In this document: in pieces, positions 17,546 through 26,082 of the stretch
Position numbering within the stretch: the stretch's first letter is position 1
How the letters are laid out: each line of letters begins with the position of its first letter
DNA from: Sinorhizobium terangae
Lineage (GTDB): Bacteria > Pseudomonadota > Alphaproteobacteria > Rhizobiales > Rhizobiaceae
Assembly (NCBI RefSeq): GCF_009601505.1
Contig: NZ_WITC01000036.1
Span: 342,127-406,126 of the forward strand
Direction: 5' to 3'
Length of the DNA stretch: 64,000 nucleotides
Translations under genes and position numbers: made by a program
Notes under the pieces: model-generated
The model's input: the letters and a program-made list of their open reading frames with translations, nothing else
Database searches by the model: none
Told to the model about the DNA's origin: nothing

Positions 17546-17593
17546 TCTCGCAGGGAATGGCCTGAGGACTGCTTCGGTCGAGCCGGGAGAATT

Positions 17594-18760
17594 CTACCGG
17601 CTCAATATGTAGCCGCTGAGGCGCTGGGCCGCCTCCGCTACTTGCGCCGGATCGCGCAGGAAGCAGGCGCGCATGAAGAGTGAACCGCCCTCGCCGAAGG
17701 CGGTTCCGGGCGCCAGTCCGACCCCCGTCTTGTCGACGATGTCGAGCGCCGCTTGCCGGGAATCAGTCACACCGTCGATCTTCAGGAATGCATAGAGCGC
17801 GCCATCCGGCTTCAGTGTTTCGACGCGATTGGTCGCGATCAGTGCGTCGCAGAGCAGATCGCGGCTCAGCGCGGCCTTGGCAATGTTCTCGTCGACAAAG
17901 GCATCTCCCTCATCGAGGGCCACAACCGCGCCGCGTTGCATGAATTGCGCAACGCCCGATGTCGAATACTGGATCAGATTTTCCAGCACCTGCCCCATCG
18001 CCGGCGGCGCAACGATCCAGCCGAGGCGCCAGCCGGTCATCGACCAGTTTTTGGAGAAGGAATTGACGAACAGGATCCGGTCGTCATCGTCCATGATGTC
18101 CAGGAACGACGGCGCTCGCCCGCCGGCATAGTAGTAGAGTGCATAGATTTCGTCGGCGATGATCCAGAGACCGTGCTTGCGCGCGAGCGTCAGAATGGCT
18201 CTGAGATCATCCTTCGTCGCGGTCCAGCCGGTCGGATTGGACGGCGTGTTGATGAACAAGGCCCGCGTTTTCTCGCCGATCGCGGCATCGAGGCTGTCGA
18301 GGTCGAGCTGCCATTTGCCATGCTCGAAACGAAGGGGCACGGAAACCGGCCGGGCTCCCGAAATCTCGGCGGCAGCGGCAAAGTTCGGCCAGGCGGGCGT
18401 CAGCAGCACAATTTCGTCGCCGGGCGACGTCACCGCCTCGATCGCGAGCTTGATCGCCTGCATCCCCGATCCCGTGACATAAAAATGTTCCGGAGACAGC
18501 GTCTTCTGGAACCGGCGCTGATAGTAGTGCACCAGCGCTTCGCGAAGCGGCGGGATGCCACGCTGCCAGGTGTAGAAGGTCTCGCCGGCCACAAGCGCTT
18601 CGGCCGCCGCCCGGCTGATGAAGTCCGGCGTGGCAAGGTCCCCCTCGCCCACCCAGAGCGGAATCACGCCTTCCCGACCGCGCGCATAATTCACAACCTC
18701 GACGATGCCGCTTTCGGGGGCCGAAAGAGACCGGGGGCTGAGAGTGTTCATGATCGTCAT
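17594..18760 (-). CDS. PLP-dependent aminotransferase (class I/II)
   Basis: A 388-residue fold-type I aminotransferase with the PLP lysine K237 in NSFSKNWSMTGWRLGW, N175 in NPTG and D203 in IADEIYALYY. It resembles the aspartate/aromatic branch. Substrate cannot be fixed from the sequence. AGGAG precedes the ATG at 18760, and the longer frame would begin in repeat DNA. It is not closely linked to a pathway; the neighbours are a TadG-like gene and mscL. Confidence 0.88.
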   Translation of the reverse strand: MTIMNTLSPRSLSAPESGIVEVVNYARGREGVIPLWVGEGDLATPDFISRAAAEALVAGETFYTWQRGIPPLREALVHYYQRRFQKTLSPEHFYVTGSGMQAIKLAIEAVTSPGDEIVLLTPAWPNFAAAAEISGARPVSVPLRFEHGKWQLDLDSLDAAIGEKTRALFINTPSNPTGWTATKDDLRAILTLARKHGLWIIADEIYALYYYAGGRAPSFLDIMDDDDRILFVNSFSKNWSMTGWRLGWIVAPPAMGQVLENLIQYSTSGVAQFMQRGAVVALDEGDAFVDENIAKAALSRDLLCDALIATNRVETLKPDGALYAFLKIDGVTDSRQAALDIVDKTGVGLAPGTAFGEGGSLFMRACFLRDPAQVAEAAQRLSGYILSR

Positions 18761-18773
18761 GTGGGGGCTCCTG

Positions 18774-18965
18774 CTGCATGACAAAATCGTGCAGCAATTC
18801 AATGTGCTACAGCCCGCAGCTTCTAGACGCTTTTGCGCGGACGATCACGCGACATTATCTGACTGGTTTATCGATTTTTGTGATGTTTCGCGGCACCTAC
18901 AGCGCCGTGCGTCTTTTCAGACGCACAAGGGACGCTGTAGCACTTTGAATCCCTGGATGTTTTTA
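18774..18965. repeat. Two partial family B repeats in opposite orientation
   Basis: A forward fragment (GCAGCAATTCAATGTGCTAC) and an inverted fragment (CCTACAGCGCCGTGCGTC, then CGCTGTAGCACTTTGAAT) flank about 70 bp of unrelated sequence. The pair fills the gap between the aminotransferase and mscL genes. Confidence 0.65.
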
Positions 18966-19004
18966 CCGGCCAGCGAGATCGAAGCCGCAATCGCCGTGAG
19001 GCGA

Positions 19005-19433
19005 TCAGGCGCGCTGTTTCAATAGATCGCGAATCTCGGAAAGAAGCAGGATATCCTGCGGCGGCGGAGCCGCGGGCGCCGCTTCCTTTTTCGTTTCGAC
19101 CGAAGCACGTATCCGGTTCACGACCTTGATCATCAGGAAGATGATCCAGGCAAGGATCAGGAAATTGATGAGCACGGTGATGAAGTTGCCATAGGCAAAG
19201 ACGGCGCCCTGCTGACGAGCCGCCGCAAGCGAGGGCGCGGTGACGTTCGCGGAAAGCGGAATGAAATAATTGGAGAAGTCGAAGCCGCCGCCGGTGATGG
19301 CGCCGACGATCGGCATTACGAGATCGTTGACGACCGAATCGACGATCTTACTGAAGGCGGCGCCAATGATCACGCCAACCGCAAGATCCATGACGTTGCC
19401 GCGGGCAATAAACTCCTTGAATTCGTTCAGCAT
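19005..19433 (-). CDS. mscL: Large-conductance mechanosensitive channel
   Basis: A 142-residue inner-membrane channel that opens under membrane tension to release solutes in osmotic downshock. The N-terminal helix ([24 protein letters not shown]), first pore helix, variable periplasmic loop, second helix ([18 protein letters not shown]) and C-terminal bundle ([12 protein letters not shown]) are all present. GGAGAG lies just upstream of the ATG at 19433; the longer frame has no family support. It is divergent from the hybrid kinase gene. Confidence 0.96.
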   Translation of the reverse strand: MLNEFKEFIARGNVMDLAVGVIIGAAFSKIVDSVVNDLVMPIVGAITGGGFDFSNYFIPLSANVTAPSLAAARQQGAVFAYGNFITVLINFLILAWIIFLMIKVVNRIRASVETKKEAAPAAPPPQDILLLSEIRDLLKQRA

Positions 19434-19544
19434 GCGTCTCTCCGTGTAGTCCCCGTTTAAGAACGGCAACCGCATCTGTCCTAAGCGGCAACCGCTGGTT
19501 TGGAATCTAGACCAAAGGTCGCCCGGTGGGAACCGTTCTTTGCA

Positions 19545-19564
19545 TTTGATCAAGTCGGATCAAA
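19545..19564. promoter_or_regulatory. Candidate operator upstream of the hybrid kinase gene
   Basis: A perfect 7-bp inverted repeat, TTTGATC/GATCAAA with a 6-nt spacer, about 100 bp ahead of the kinase start in the mscL divergent region. No regulator can be named. Confidence 0.25.
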
Positions 19565-19666
19565 CCCGGCCAAGAGAACGCCCGCATTCTTGGACTTAAG
19601 ACGCATAGGCCAGGCAATTCTCAACCCGCTGGACTTGCCCTATGCTGACTTTCGGAGGAGTGAGGC

Positions 19667-22600
19667 ATGCTTTCGGCTTCTGTTATTTTTGCCTCGGCCT
19701 TCGCCTATCTGCTGCTGCTCTTCGCAGTCGCAAGTTATGGCGACCGGCGAGCCAGGAGAAACAACGCTGCCAGCAAGGGCAGGCCGCTGGTCTATGCGCT
19801 CAGCCTCGCGATCTATTGCACATCCTGGACCTATTTCGGCGGCGTGGGACTGGCGGCCGAACGCGGGCTCGAGTTCACCGGCATCTATATCGGGCCGATC
19901 CTGATGTTCACGCTCGGCATGCCGCTAGTCCGCCGCATCATCCAACTCGCCAAGACCGAAAAGCTCACATCCGTCGCCGATTTCATGGCTGCGCGCTACG
20001 GCAAGAACCCGGCGGTTGCCGCGATCGTTGCGTTCATTTCACTGGTTGGGGCCATTCCCTATATCGCCCTCCAGCTCAAGGCGGTTTCGAGCTCGGTCGC
20101 GGCGATGATCGACACGAGCCATTATGGCATTGGTGCAGGGCAGACCTTCATCGATCTACCGCTGCTCGTCACGCTTTTCCTCGCCTGCTTCGCGATCGTC
20201 TTCGGCACGCGCCATACCGATGCGACCGAGCATCAGGACGGTCTCATCCTCGCGATCTCCATGGAATCGGTCGTGAAGCTCGTGGCGATGCTCACGATCG
20301 GCGTCTACGTCGTCTTCGTCCTGTTCGATGGCCCCGCGAATCTGTGGGCGCAAGCCCAGCAAAGTCCTGCGGTCCTCGCCGCCCTCGAATACCGCACGCC
20401 GCCGGCGCGATGGATCCTGCTGATCGTGCTCTCGGCCTTCGCCATCATCATACTGCCGCGGCAGTTCCACGTCACCGTGGTCGAGAACCGGACCGAAACC
20501 GAATTGCGCACCGCGGGCGTTCTCTTTCCGCTTTATCTCATCGCAATCAACCTCTTCGTGCTGCCGATCGCCATCGCAGGCATCCTGACCTTCTCGGGCT
20601 CCGGCGACGCGGACCTCTACCTGTTGAAGCTGCCGCTTGCCGGCGAGGTCCCCCTCCTTTCGCTGACGACATTCATCGGCGGCTTTTCCGCGGCAACCGC
20701 CATGGTCATCGTCGCTTCGGTGGCGCTGTCGATCATGATTTCCAACGATATCGTCATGCCGGTGTTCCTGCGCCGGCGCCTCGGCTTGCGCGGCGGACTC
20801 CAGGAGGACATGGCGGGGACGCTGCTCAACATTCGCCGCACGGCGATCTTCGTCGTCCTTCTGCTCGGCTATGCCTATTATCGCTCGGCCGATATCAGTG
20901 CTGGCCTCGCTTCGCTTGGGCTTCTCTCCTTCGTTGCCGTATCGCAGATGGCGCCTGCGCTCCTCGGCGGCCTCGTCTGGCGGCAGGCCAATGCCCGCGG
21001 GGCGATCACCGGAATGGTCTGCGGTTTTCTCGTCTGGGCTTATCTCCTGTTCCTGCCAAGCCTTGGCGGACCTGACAATTCCCACGTCGCGGCGACGGTG
21101 CTGAGCTTCCTTCTGCCGTTCACCGATCTCTTTTCGGGGCCGGATGCCGACCCCCTGGTCAATGCCACGGCGCTCAGCCTTTTCGTCAACAGCACGGCCT
21201 ACGTGCTTGCCTCGCTGACCCGGGCGCCAAAGCCCTTGGAGCGCTTCCAGGCCGGCGTGTTCATCACCCGCCGTTCGCGCACGGAAGGAACATTCCGCGG
21301 GCGCAAGACCAAGGTGACCGTGCGCGACCTCAAGACGACGATCGCCCGCTACATGGGCGAGGAACGCATGCAGCGCTCCTTCCACACCTATGAGCAGCAG
21401 TCCGGCCGTTGGCTCGACGAGAACGCCTCGGCCGACATGGCACTCATTCATTTCTCGGAACAACTGCTCGGCAGCGCCATCGGTTCATCCTCGGCCCGCC
21501 TCGTGCTTTCGCTCGTGCTGCAGCGGATGGACGATGCCTCCTCGGATACGGCCTGGCTGCTCGATCAGGCGAGCGAGGCCCTGCAGTATAACCAGGACAT
21601 GCTGCAAACGGCGCTCTCGCAAATGGATCAGGGCATCGCCGTCTTCGACAATGCCAACAACCTGATCATCTGGAACCGCCGTTTCAGGCAATTGCTCGAT
21701 TTGCCGGAGGCCGCAGGTCAGGTCGGCTTCCCGCTCTCCGATATCGTCGAGATCCTGACGAGACGCGGCGATATCCGCAAGGATCAGGAAAAGGCGCTGA
21801 TCGCCAATTTCCTGACGCTCGACAAGCCCTTCCTGCTCGAGCTTGCGAATGGCGAGCGCATCATAGAAGTCAGAACCAACGCTATGCCGGACAAAGGCAT
21901 CGTCACCACCTATACAGACATCACGCAGCGCGTCGCCGCCGACATGGCTCTGAAACAAGCCAACGAGACGTTGGAACTGCGCGTCACCGAACGGACGGGA
22001 GAACTGACACGGGTCAACCGGGAACTCGCCGAAGCGCGGGCGGCAGCCGAGGAAGCCAACATCGGCAAGACCCGTTTCTTCGCTGCCGCCGGACACGACA
22101 TTCTGCAGCCATTGAACGCTGCGCGGCTCTATTCTTCGTCGCTCGTCGAGCGCCTCGGTGATTCCGACAACAGCACGCTCGTTCAGAACATCGATTCCTC
22201 GCTGGAATCGGTAGAAGCCATTCTCGGTGCGGTGCTCGATATTTCCAGGCTCGACACCGGGGCTATGAAGCCGCGCCTGCAATCGGTGCCGCTCAACGAA
22301 TTGCTGCGGCGCATCGAGACGGATTTTGCTCCGATGGCGCGGGCGAAGGGTCTCGAACTCATCGTCATGCCGACATCCCTTGTCGTGCGCAGCGATCCGA
22401 ACCTCTTGCGGCGAGTGGTCCAGAACCTGGTCTCGAACGCCGTCAAATACACGCTGAAGGGCAAGGTGCTCGTCGGCGTGCGTCGGCGCGGACGGGCCGC
22501 GACGATCGAGGTGCTTGATTCCGGTATCGGCATTCCGCCCTCGAAATTCCGCACCGTGTTCAAGGAGTTCGCACGCCTCGATGAAGGCGCGCGGACGGCG

Positions 22601-23221
22601 GCCGGTCTCGGGCTCGGCCTCTCGATCGTCGACCGCATCTCGCGCGTCCTCAACCACCCGGTCAGCCTTCAGTCGAAGCATGGCAAAGGCACAGGCTTCA
22701 AGGTCACGGTGCCGCTCGAGGCAAGCGTCAGCGAACGCGCCAAACCGCGAGATGCCGCGGCCGCGAAGGCGAATGACGCCCTGACGGCCTTGAGCGTCAT
22801 CTGCATCGACAATGAGCCGAAGATTCTCGACGGCATGGCAGTGCTGCTCGGCGGCTGGGGCTGCAACGTCACCACGGTGGAATCGCTTGCCGGCTGCTCG
22901 GAAATGGGCCCCGGCCACCAAGCGAAGAGACCCGATGCGATCATCGCCGACTATCACCTCGACGATGGCACCGGCATCGAAGCGATTGACCGCATCCGCG
23001 CGCTTTGGGAGGAAAACATTCCGGCCCTGCTGGTGACCGCCGACCGCTCACCGGAGGTGCGCGGCGCCGCCGAGCGCGACGGGGTCGCCTTGCAAAACAA
23101 GCCTGTCCGTCCGGCAGCCATGCGCGCATGGTTGACCCAGCTCTCCATTGCGGGCAAGGCGGCTGCGGAACAGCGGCGCTATTTGGCCGAACAAACCGTG
23201 TGCAATTGCCCCTCACCCTAA
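19667..23221 (+). CDS. CrbS-like hybrid sensor histidine kinase with sodium/solute symporter domain
   Basis: A 1184-residue protein. Residues about 1-480 form a many-helix SSF/SLC5 symporter-like domain (AIYCTSWTYFGGVGLAAERG, ILPRQFHVTVVENRTE). A linker, a PAS region (about 640-760) and a coiled coil follow, then HisKA with H810 in AGHDILQPLNAAR, an ATPase domain (DSGIGIP, GLGLGLSIVD), and a C-terminal receiver with D1095 in IIADYHLDDG. This order matches CrbS/MxtR, which with the NarL-type CrbR/ErdR controls acetyl-CoA synthetase and acetate use in Vibrio and Pseudomonas. GGAGGAG precedes the ATG. The stop codon lies in a repeat that follows directly. A matching NarL regulator is convergent next door. 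Confidence 0.9.
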   Translation: MLSASVIFASAFAYLLLLFAVASYGDRRARRNNAASKGRPLVYALSLAIYCTSWTYFGGVGLAAERGLEFTGIYIGPILMFTLGMPLVRRIIQLAKTEKLTSVADFMAARYGKNPAVAAIVAFISLVGAIPYIALQLKAVSSSVAAMIDTSHYGIGAGQTFIDLPLLVTLFLACFAIVFGTRHTDATEHQDGLILAISMESVVKLVAMLTIGVYVVFVLFDGPANLWAQAQQSPAVLAALEYRTPPARWILLIVLSAFAIIILPRQFHVTVVENRTETELRTAGVLFPLYLIAINLFVLPIAIAGILTFSGSGDADLYLLKLPLAGEVPLLSLTTFIGGFSAATAMVIVASVALSIMISNDIVMPVFLRRRLGLRGGLQEDMAGTLLNIRRTAIFVVLLLGYAYYRSADISAGLASLGLLSFVAVSQMAPALLGGLVWRQANARGAITGMVCGFLVWAYLLFLPSLGGPDNSHVAATVLSFLLPFTDLFSGPDADPLVNATALSLFVNSTAYVLASLTRAPKPLERFQAGVFITRRSRTEGTFRGRKTKVTVRDLKTTIARYMGEERMQRSFHTYEQQSGRWLDENASADMALIHFSEQLLGSAIGSSSARLVLSLVLQRMDDASSDTAWLLDQASEALQYNQDMLQTALSQMDQGIAVFDNANNLIIWNRRFRQLLDLPEAAGQVGFPLSDIVEILTRRGDIRKDQEKALIANFLTLDKPFLLELANGERIIEVRTNAMPDKGIVTTYTDITQRVAADMALKQANETLELRVTERTGELTRVNRELAEARAAAEEANIGKTRFFAAAGHDILQPLNAARLYSSSLVERLGDSDNSTLVQNIDSSLESVEAILGAVLDISRLDTGAMKPRLQSVPLNELLRRIETDFAPMARAKGLELIVMPTSLVVRSDPNLLRRVVQNLVSNAVKYTLKGKVLVGVRRRGRAATIEVLDSGIGIPPSKFRTVFKEFARLDEGARTAAGLGLGLSIVDRISRVLNHPVSLQSKHGKGTGFKVTVPLEASVSERAKPRDAAAAKANDALTALSVICIDNEPKILDGMAVLLGGWGCNVTTVESLAGCSEMGPGHQAKRPDAIIADYHLDDGTGIEAIDRIRALWEENIPALLVTADRSPEVRGAAERDGVALQNKPVRPAAMRAWLTQLSIAGKAAAEQRRYLAEQTVCNCPSP

Positions 23222-23330
23222 CACTCTCCCCGCAAGCGAGGAGAGGGGACTTGGAGGTTCGGCGGGTGCCGCGAGTCTCCTTCGCCCCGCGCGGGGGGAG
23301 AAAGTGGCCGGCAGCCGGATGAAGGGCGGA
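23208..23330. repeat. GC-rich mosaic repeat (family D)
   Basis: Contains CCCCTCACCCTAA, a CTCTCCCC...GGGGA hairpin around GCAAGCGAGGAGA, then CTCCTTCGCCCCGCGCGG and GGCCGGCAGCCGGATGA. This is the kind of GC-rich palindromic filler common between genes in Sinorhizobium. It supplies the last codons and the TAA stop of the hybrid kinase gene. Confidence 0.55.
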
Positions 23331-23373
23331 GACCCGCTCACATTTTCCGGGACTTTACCGACGAAGCGCCAAA

Positions 23374-24021
23374 TCAGGCAGCTGCCACCGTACCTATCTT
23401 CGACAACTGGATGACGGCCTGCGTGCGGCTGTCGACGTTAAGCTTCAGCAGGATCGCTGAAACATGGGCCTTGATCGTCGCCTCGGAGACGCCGAGCTCG
23501 TAGGCGATCTGCTTGTTGAGCAGGCCCTCGGCAAGCATGCTGAGCACGCGCGACTGCTGCGGTGTCAGCGTCTGCAGGCGATGCAGGAGATCGGCCACTT
23601 CCGGCTCGTATTCCTGATTCTGGTCGTAGCCGGCCGGCACGAAAACTTCACCGGCGATCACCCTGGTGATACCGTCGCGAATTTCCTCAATGCCAGCAGA
23701 CTTGGAGAGGAAGCCGGCGGCGCCAAGATCGATCGCACGATGAATGGTTGCCGGATCGTCATGGGCCGAGACGATCATCACCGGGAGGCTCGGAAACTCC
23801 GCCCGCAACGCGATGAGGCCCGAAAGACCGCTGACGCCGGGCATGGTGAGGTCCAACAGCATCAGGTCGGCATCCGGGTGCTCTGCGGCGGCTTTGCGCG
23901 CGGCCGCGAAGTCACCGGCTTCGACGATACCCGGAGCATCGGCCATGCCGCTCAGCGCCTGGCGCATTGCACCACGAAAAAGCGGGTGGTCATCGGCGAT
24001 GATGATGGTCATATCCGGCAT
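23374..24021 (-). CDS. NarL/LuxR-type response regulator, CrbR/ErdR-like
   Basis: A 215-residue two-domain regulator: a receiver (acidic pocket D10/D11, phosphoacceptor D57 in MLLDLTMPG, Lys in LSKSAG) and a C-terminal LuxR helix-turn-helix (LTPQQSRVLSMLAEGLLNKQIAYELGVSEATIKAHV). It is convergent with the SSF hybrid kinase gene about 150 bp away, an arrangement that fits a cognate CrbS-CrbR pair. The likely targets are acs and related acetate genes, which are not in this window. The small secreted-protein gene upstream on the same strand ends 89 bp away. Confidence 0.88.
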   Translation of the reverse strand: MPDMTIIIADDHPLFRGAMRQALSGMADAPGIVEAGDFAAARKAAAEHPDADLMLLDLTMPGVSGLSGLIALRAEFPSLPVMIVSAHDDPATIHRAIDLGAAGFLSKSAGIEEIRDGITRVIAGEVFVPAGYDQNQEYEPEVADLLHRLQTLTPQQSRVLSMLAEGLLNKQIAYELGVSEATIKAHVSAILLKLNVDSRTQAVIQLSKIGTVAAA

Positions 24022-24110
24022 TGGATGCTCCCTCCCAAGAGCCTCAGCCCCGGATCCCGCGCATCCTCCAACGCGCCGGATCGCGTCTCAATGGTTCGTG
24101 CCGGCGCCCG

Positions 24111-24545
24111 TCAGGTCTTTTGCGGCACCCCGGTACCATCGGTGGAACCGTCTCCGCTCCCTTCGAGATCCTTCACGATCTCCATGAACTTGCGCATCAT
24201 TCTTTCCATGATGCTCATCGTCCGGTCAATCTCTTCGTCGCTCGGAAGAGCCGGTTTCATCGCAGTTTCACCGCTTTTGACTGCCTTTTCCAGCGCCTCG
24301 ACGCGCTTGGTCAAAAGATCGATCTCCCGCTCTAAGGCTGCCCGCTCATCGGCCGCCATCCTGCAGACGAGCTCGCCGTCCTTTTCCCGGCACAATGTAA
24401 CCTCGCCCGTCTTAGTGTCGAGCCGCGCAATGCCGGTGTCCGATTTCTGCATGCTGTAGCGCCCCGGGGGTACCTCCTGCGCATAAGCCGGCGCGACCCA
24501 GCCGAGCGCCAGCCCCATCGCCAGTGCCGCAACTACCTTCCTCAT
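24111..24545 (-). CDS. Secreted protein of unknown function with coiled-coil segment
   Basis: A 144-residue protein with a clear signal peptide (MRKVVAALAMGLALGWVAPAYAQ). The mature part opens with PPGRYSMQKSDTGIARLDTKTGEVTLC, containing a Cys repeated later in LVCRMAA (a possible disulfide), followed by a charged helix likely to form a coiled coil (ERAALEREIDLLTKRVEALEKAVKSG). GGAGG lies seven bases before the ATG. I do not recognise a named family. It is upstream of the NarL regulator gene on the same strand. Confidence 0.8.
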   Translation of the reverse strand: MRKVVAALAMGLALGWVAPAYAQEVPPGRYSMQKSDTGIARLDTKTGEVTLCREKDGELVCRMAADERAALEREIDLLTKRVEALEKAVKSGETAMKPALPSDEEIDRTMSIMERMMRKFMEIVKDLEGSGDGSTDGTGVPQKT

Positions 24546-24649
24546 GACAGCGCCTCCATTGGATGCTGCGGAAATCCGCCTTCCGTGGTGGACAAGCGCC
24601 AATATTTGCGGCAAGGCCACGATTGGGTTTCACGACGGACAGCGGGCAC

Positions 24650-24997
24650 ATGAACGCCATTATATACAAGATCGTTCCGGCACTTCTATGGCAGGAGGCG
24701 CGGCGGGCAGGACAGTTCACGGGGGCTCCCGTCGACCTCGCCGATGGCTTCATCCATTTCTCGACCGGGGACCAGGTCGTCGAAACGGCCGCAAGGCACT
24801 TCGAAGGACAGGACGGGCTGCTGCTCATCGCCATCGACGGCGCCGCTCTAGGCGACAAGCTCGTCTACGAACCTTCGCGTGGCGGCGCGCTGTTTCCGCA
24901 TCTTTACGGGCCGCTCCCGCTCGATGCGGTGATCTGGGAGAAGCCGCTGCCGTTGGGTGCCGACGGTCTCCACGTCTTTCCTGAGCTTCTACCATGA
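24650..24997 (+). CDS. DUF952 family protein
   Basis: A 115-residue protein with the family marks IIYKIVP near the start, DGFIHFSTGDQV in the middle and LFPHLYGPLPLDAV near the end. DUF952 proteins have a small alpha/beta fold related to ADP-ribosyltransferase-like proteins, and their function is not established. The ATG at 24650 gives the usual N terminus. The stop overlaps the pyrD start as ATGA, so the two are translated together. Confidence 0.85.
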   Translation: MNAIIYKIVPALLWQEARRAGQFTGAPVDLADGFIHFSTGDQVVETAARHFEGQDGLLLIAIDGAALGDKLVYEPSRGGALFPHLYGPLPLDAVIWEKPLPLGADGLHVFPELLP

Positions 24998-26082
24998 TCG
25001 ATGCGCTGAAATTCCTCTCACGCAGCGGCCTTTTCCTTCTCGATCCGGAGGCGGCGCATGGTCTATCGATCAAGGCGCTCAAGAGCGGGCTCGTGCCGCG
25101 TTGCGCAGCGCCGGCCGATCCGCGCCTCAGCCAAGAAATCGCTGGCCTCACGTTCCCTAACCCTATCGGCATGGCGGCCGGGTACGACAAGAATGCGGAA
25201 GTGCCGGAGGCGCTCCTGAAGATCGGCTTCGGCTTCACCGAAATCGGCACGGTCACGCCGAGGCCTCAGCGCGGCAACGACAAGCCCCGCATCTTCCGGC
25301 TGGTGGACGACCAGGCGGTCATCAACAGGCTCGGCTTCAACAACGAAGGCCATGGAGCCGCGCTCGCGCGCCTTCATGGCTGCTCGCGCCAGGCACTGAT
25401 CGGCGTCAATATCGGCGCCAACAAGGACAGTGCCGATCGTATCAGCGACTATGTGGCGGGGATCCGGACATTCTATCCGGTCGCGCGCTATTTCACGGCC
25501 AACATCTCGTCGCCGAACACGCCCGGCCTGCGCGACCTTCAAGCACGCGAAAGCCTGGCAGCACTGCTTTCGGCTGTCCTCGCGGCCCGCGACGACGAAG
25601 CAAGGAAAAGCACAAAACGAATCCCGGTCTTCCTGAAGATCGCCCCCGATCTCACCGAAGAAGGAATGGACGACATCGCGGCAGAAGTGTTGGCGCATGA
25701 TCTCGACGGCCTGATCGTTTCCAACACCACGCTTGCGCGTGACGGATTGAAGGATCAGCGACAGGCTCAAGAAGCGGGCGGGCTTTCCGGCAGGCCGCTT
25801 TTCGAAAAATCGACGGCGGTGCTCGCGCGGATGCGCAAGCGTGTCGGCCCCGCCCTGCCGATCATCGGCGTCGGCGGCGTCCACTCGGCGGAAACCGCAG
25901 CGGAGAAAATCCGCGCCGGCGCCGATCTCGTCCAGCTCTATTCCTGCATGATCTATGAGGGGCCGGGGCTGCCTGGCCGCATCGTGCGGGGCCTGTCAGA
26001 GCTCTGCGATCGCGAGAAGCTTGCCTCGATCCGTGATATCCGCGGCAGCCGCCTGGACTACTGGGCCGCGCGAAACGCCTGA
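24994..26082 (+). CDS. pyrD: Dihydroorotate dehydrogenase (quinone), class 2
   Basis: A 362-residue FMN enzyme at the inner membrane that oxidises dihydroorotate to orotate with quinone, the fourth step of pyrimidine synthesis. The N-terminal helical membrane-anchoring extension of class 2 enzymes is present (ALKFLSRSGLFLLDPEAAHG). The active-site loop NISSPNTPGLRDLQ carries the catalytic Ser, and phosphate-binding glycines lie in IIGVGGVHSAETA. It is coupled to the DUF952 gene. Its end overlaps the MATE gene by 25 bp (convergent). Confidence 0.96.
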   Translation: MIDALKFLSRSGLFLLDPEAAHGLSIKALKSGLVPRCAAPADPRLSQEIAGLTFPNPIGMAAGYDKNAEVPEALLKIGFGFTEIGTVTPRPQRGNDKPRIFRLVDDQAVINRLGFNNEGHGAALARLHGCSRQALIGVNIGANKDSADRISDYVAGIRTFYPVARYFTANISSPNTPGLRDLQARESLAALLSAVLAARDDEARKSTKRIPVFLKIAPDLTEEGMDDIAAEVLAHDLDGLIVSNTTLARDGLKDQRQAQEAGGLSGRPLFEKSTAVLARMRKRVGPALPIIGVGGVHSAETAAEKIRAGADLVQLYSCMIYEGPGLPGRIVRGLSELCDREKLASIRDIRGSRLDYWAARNA

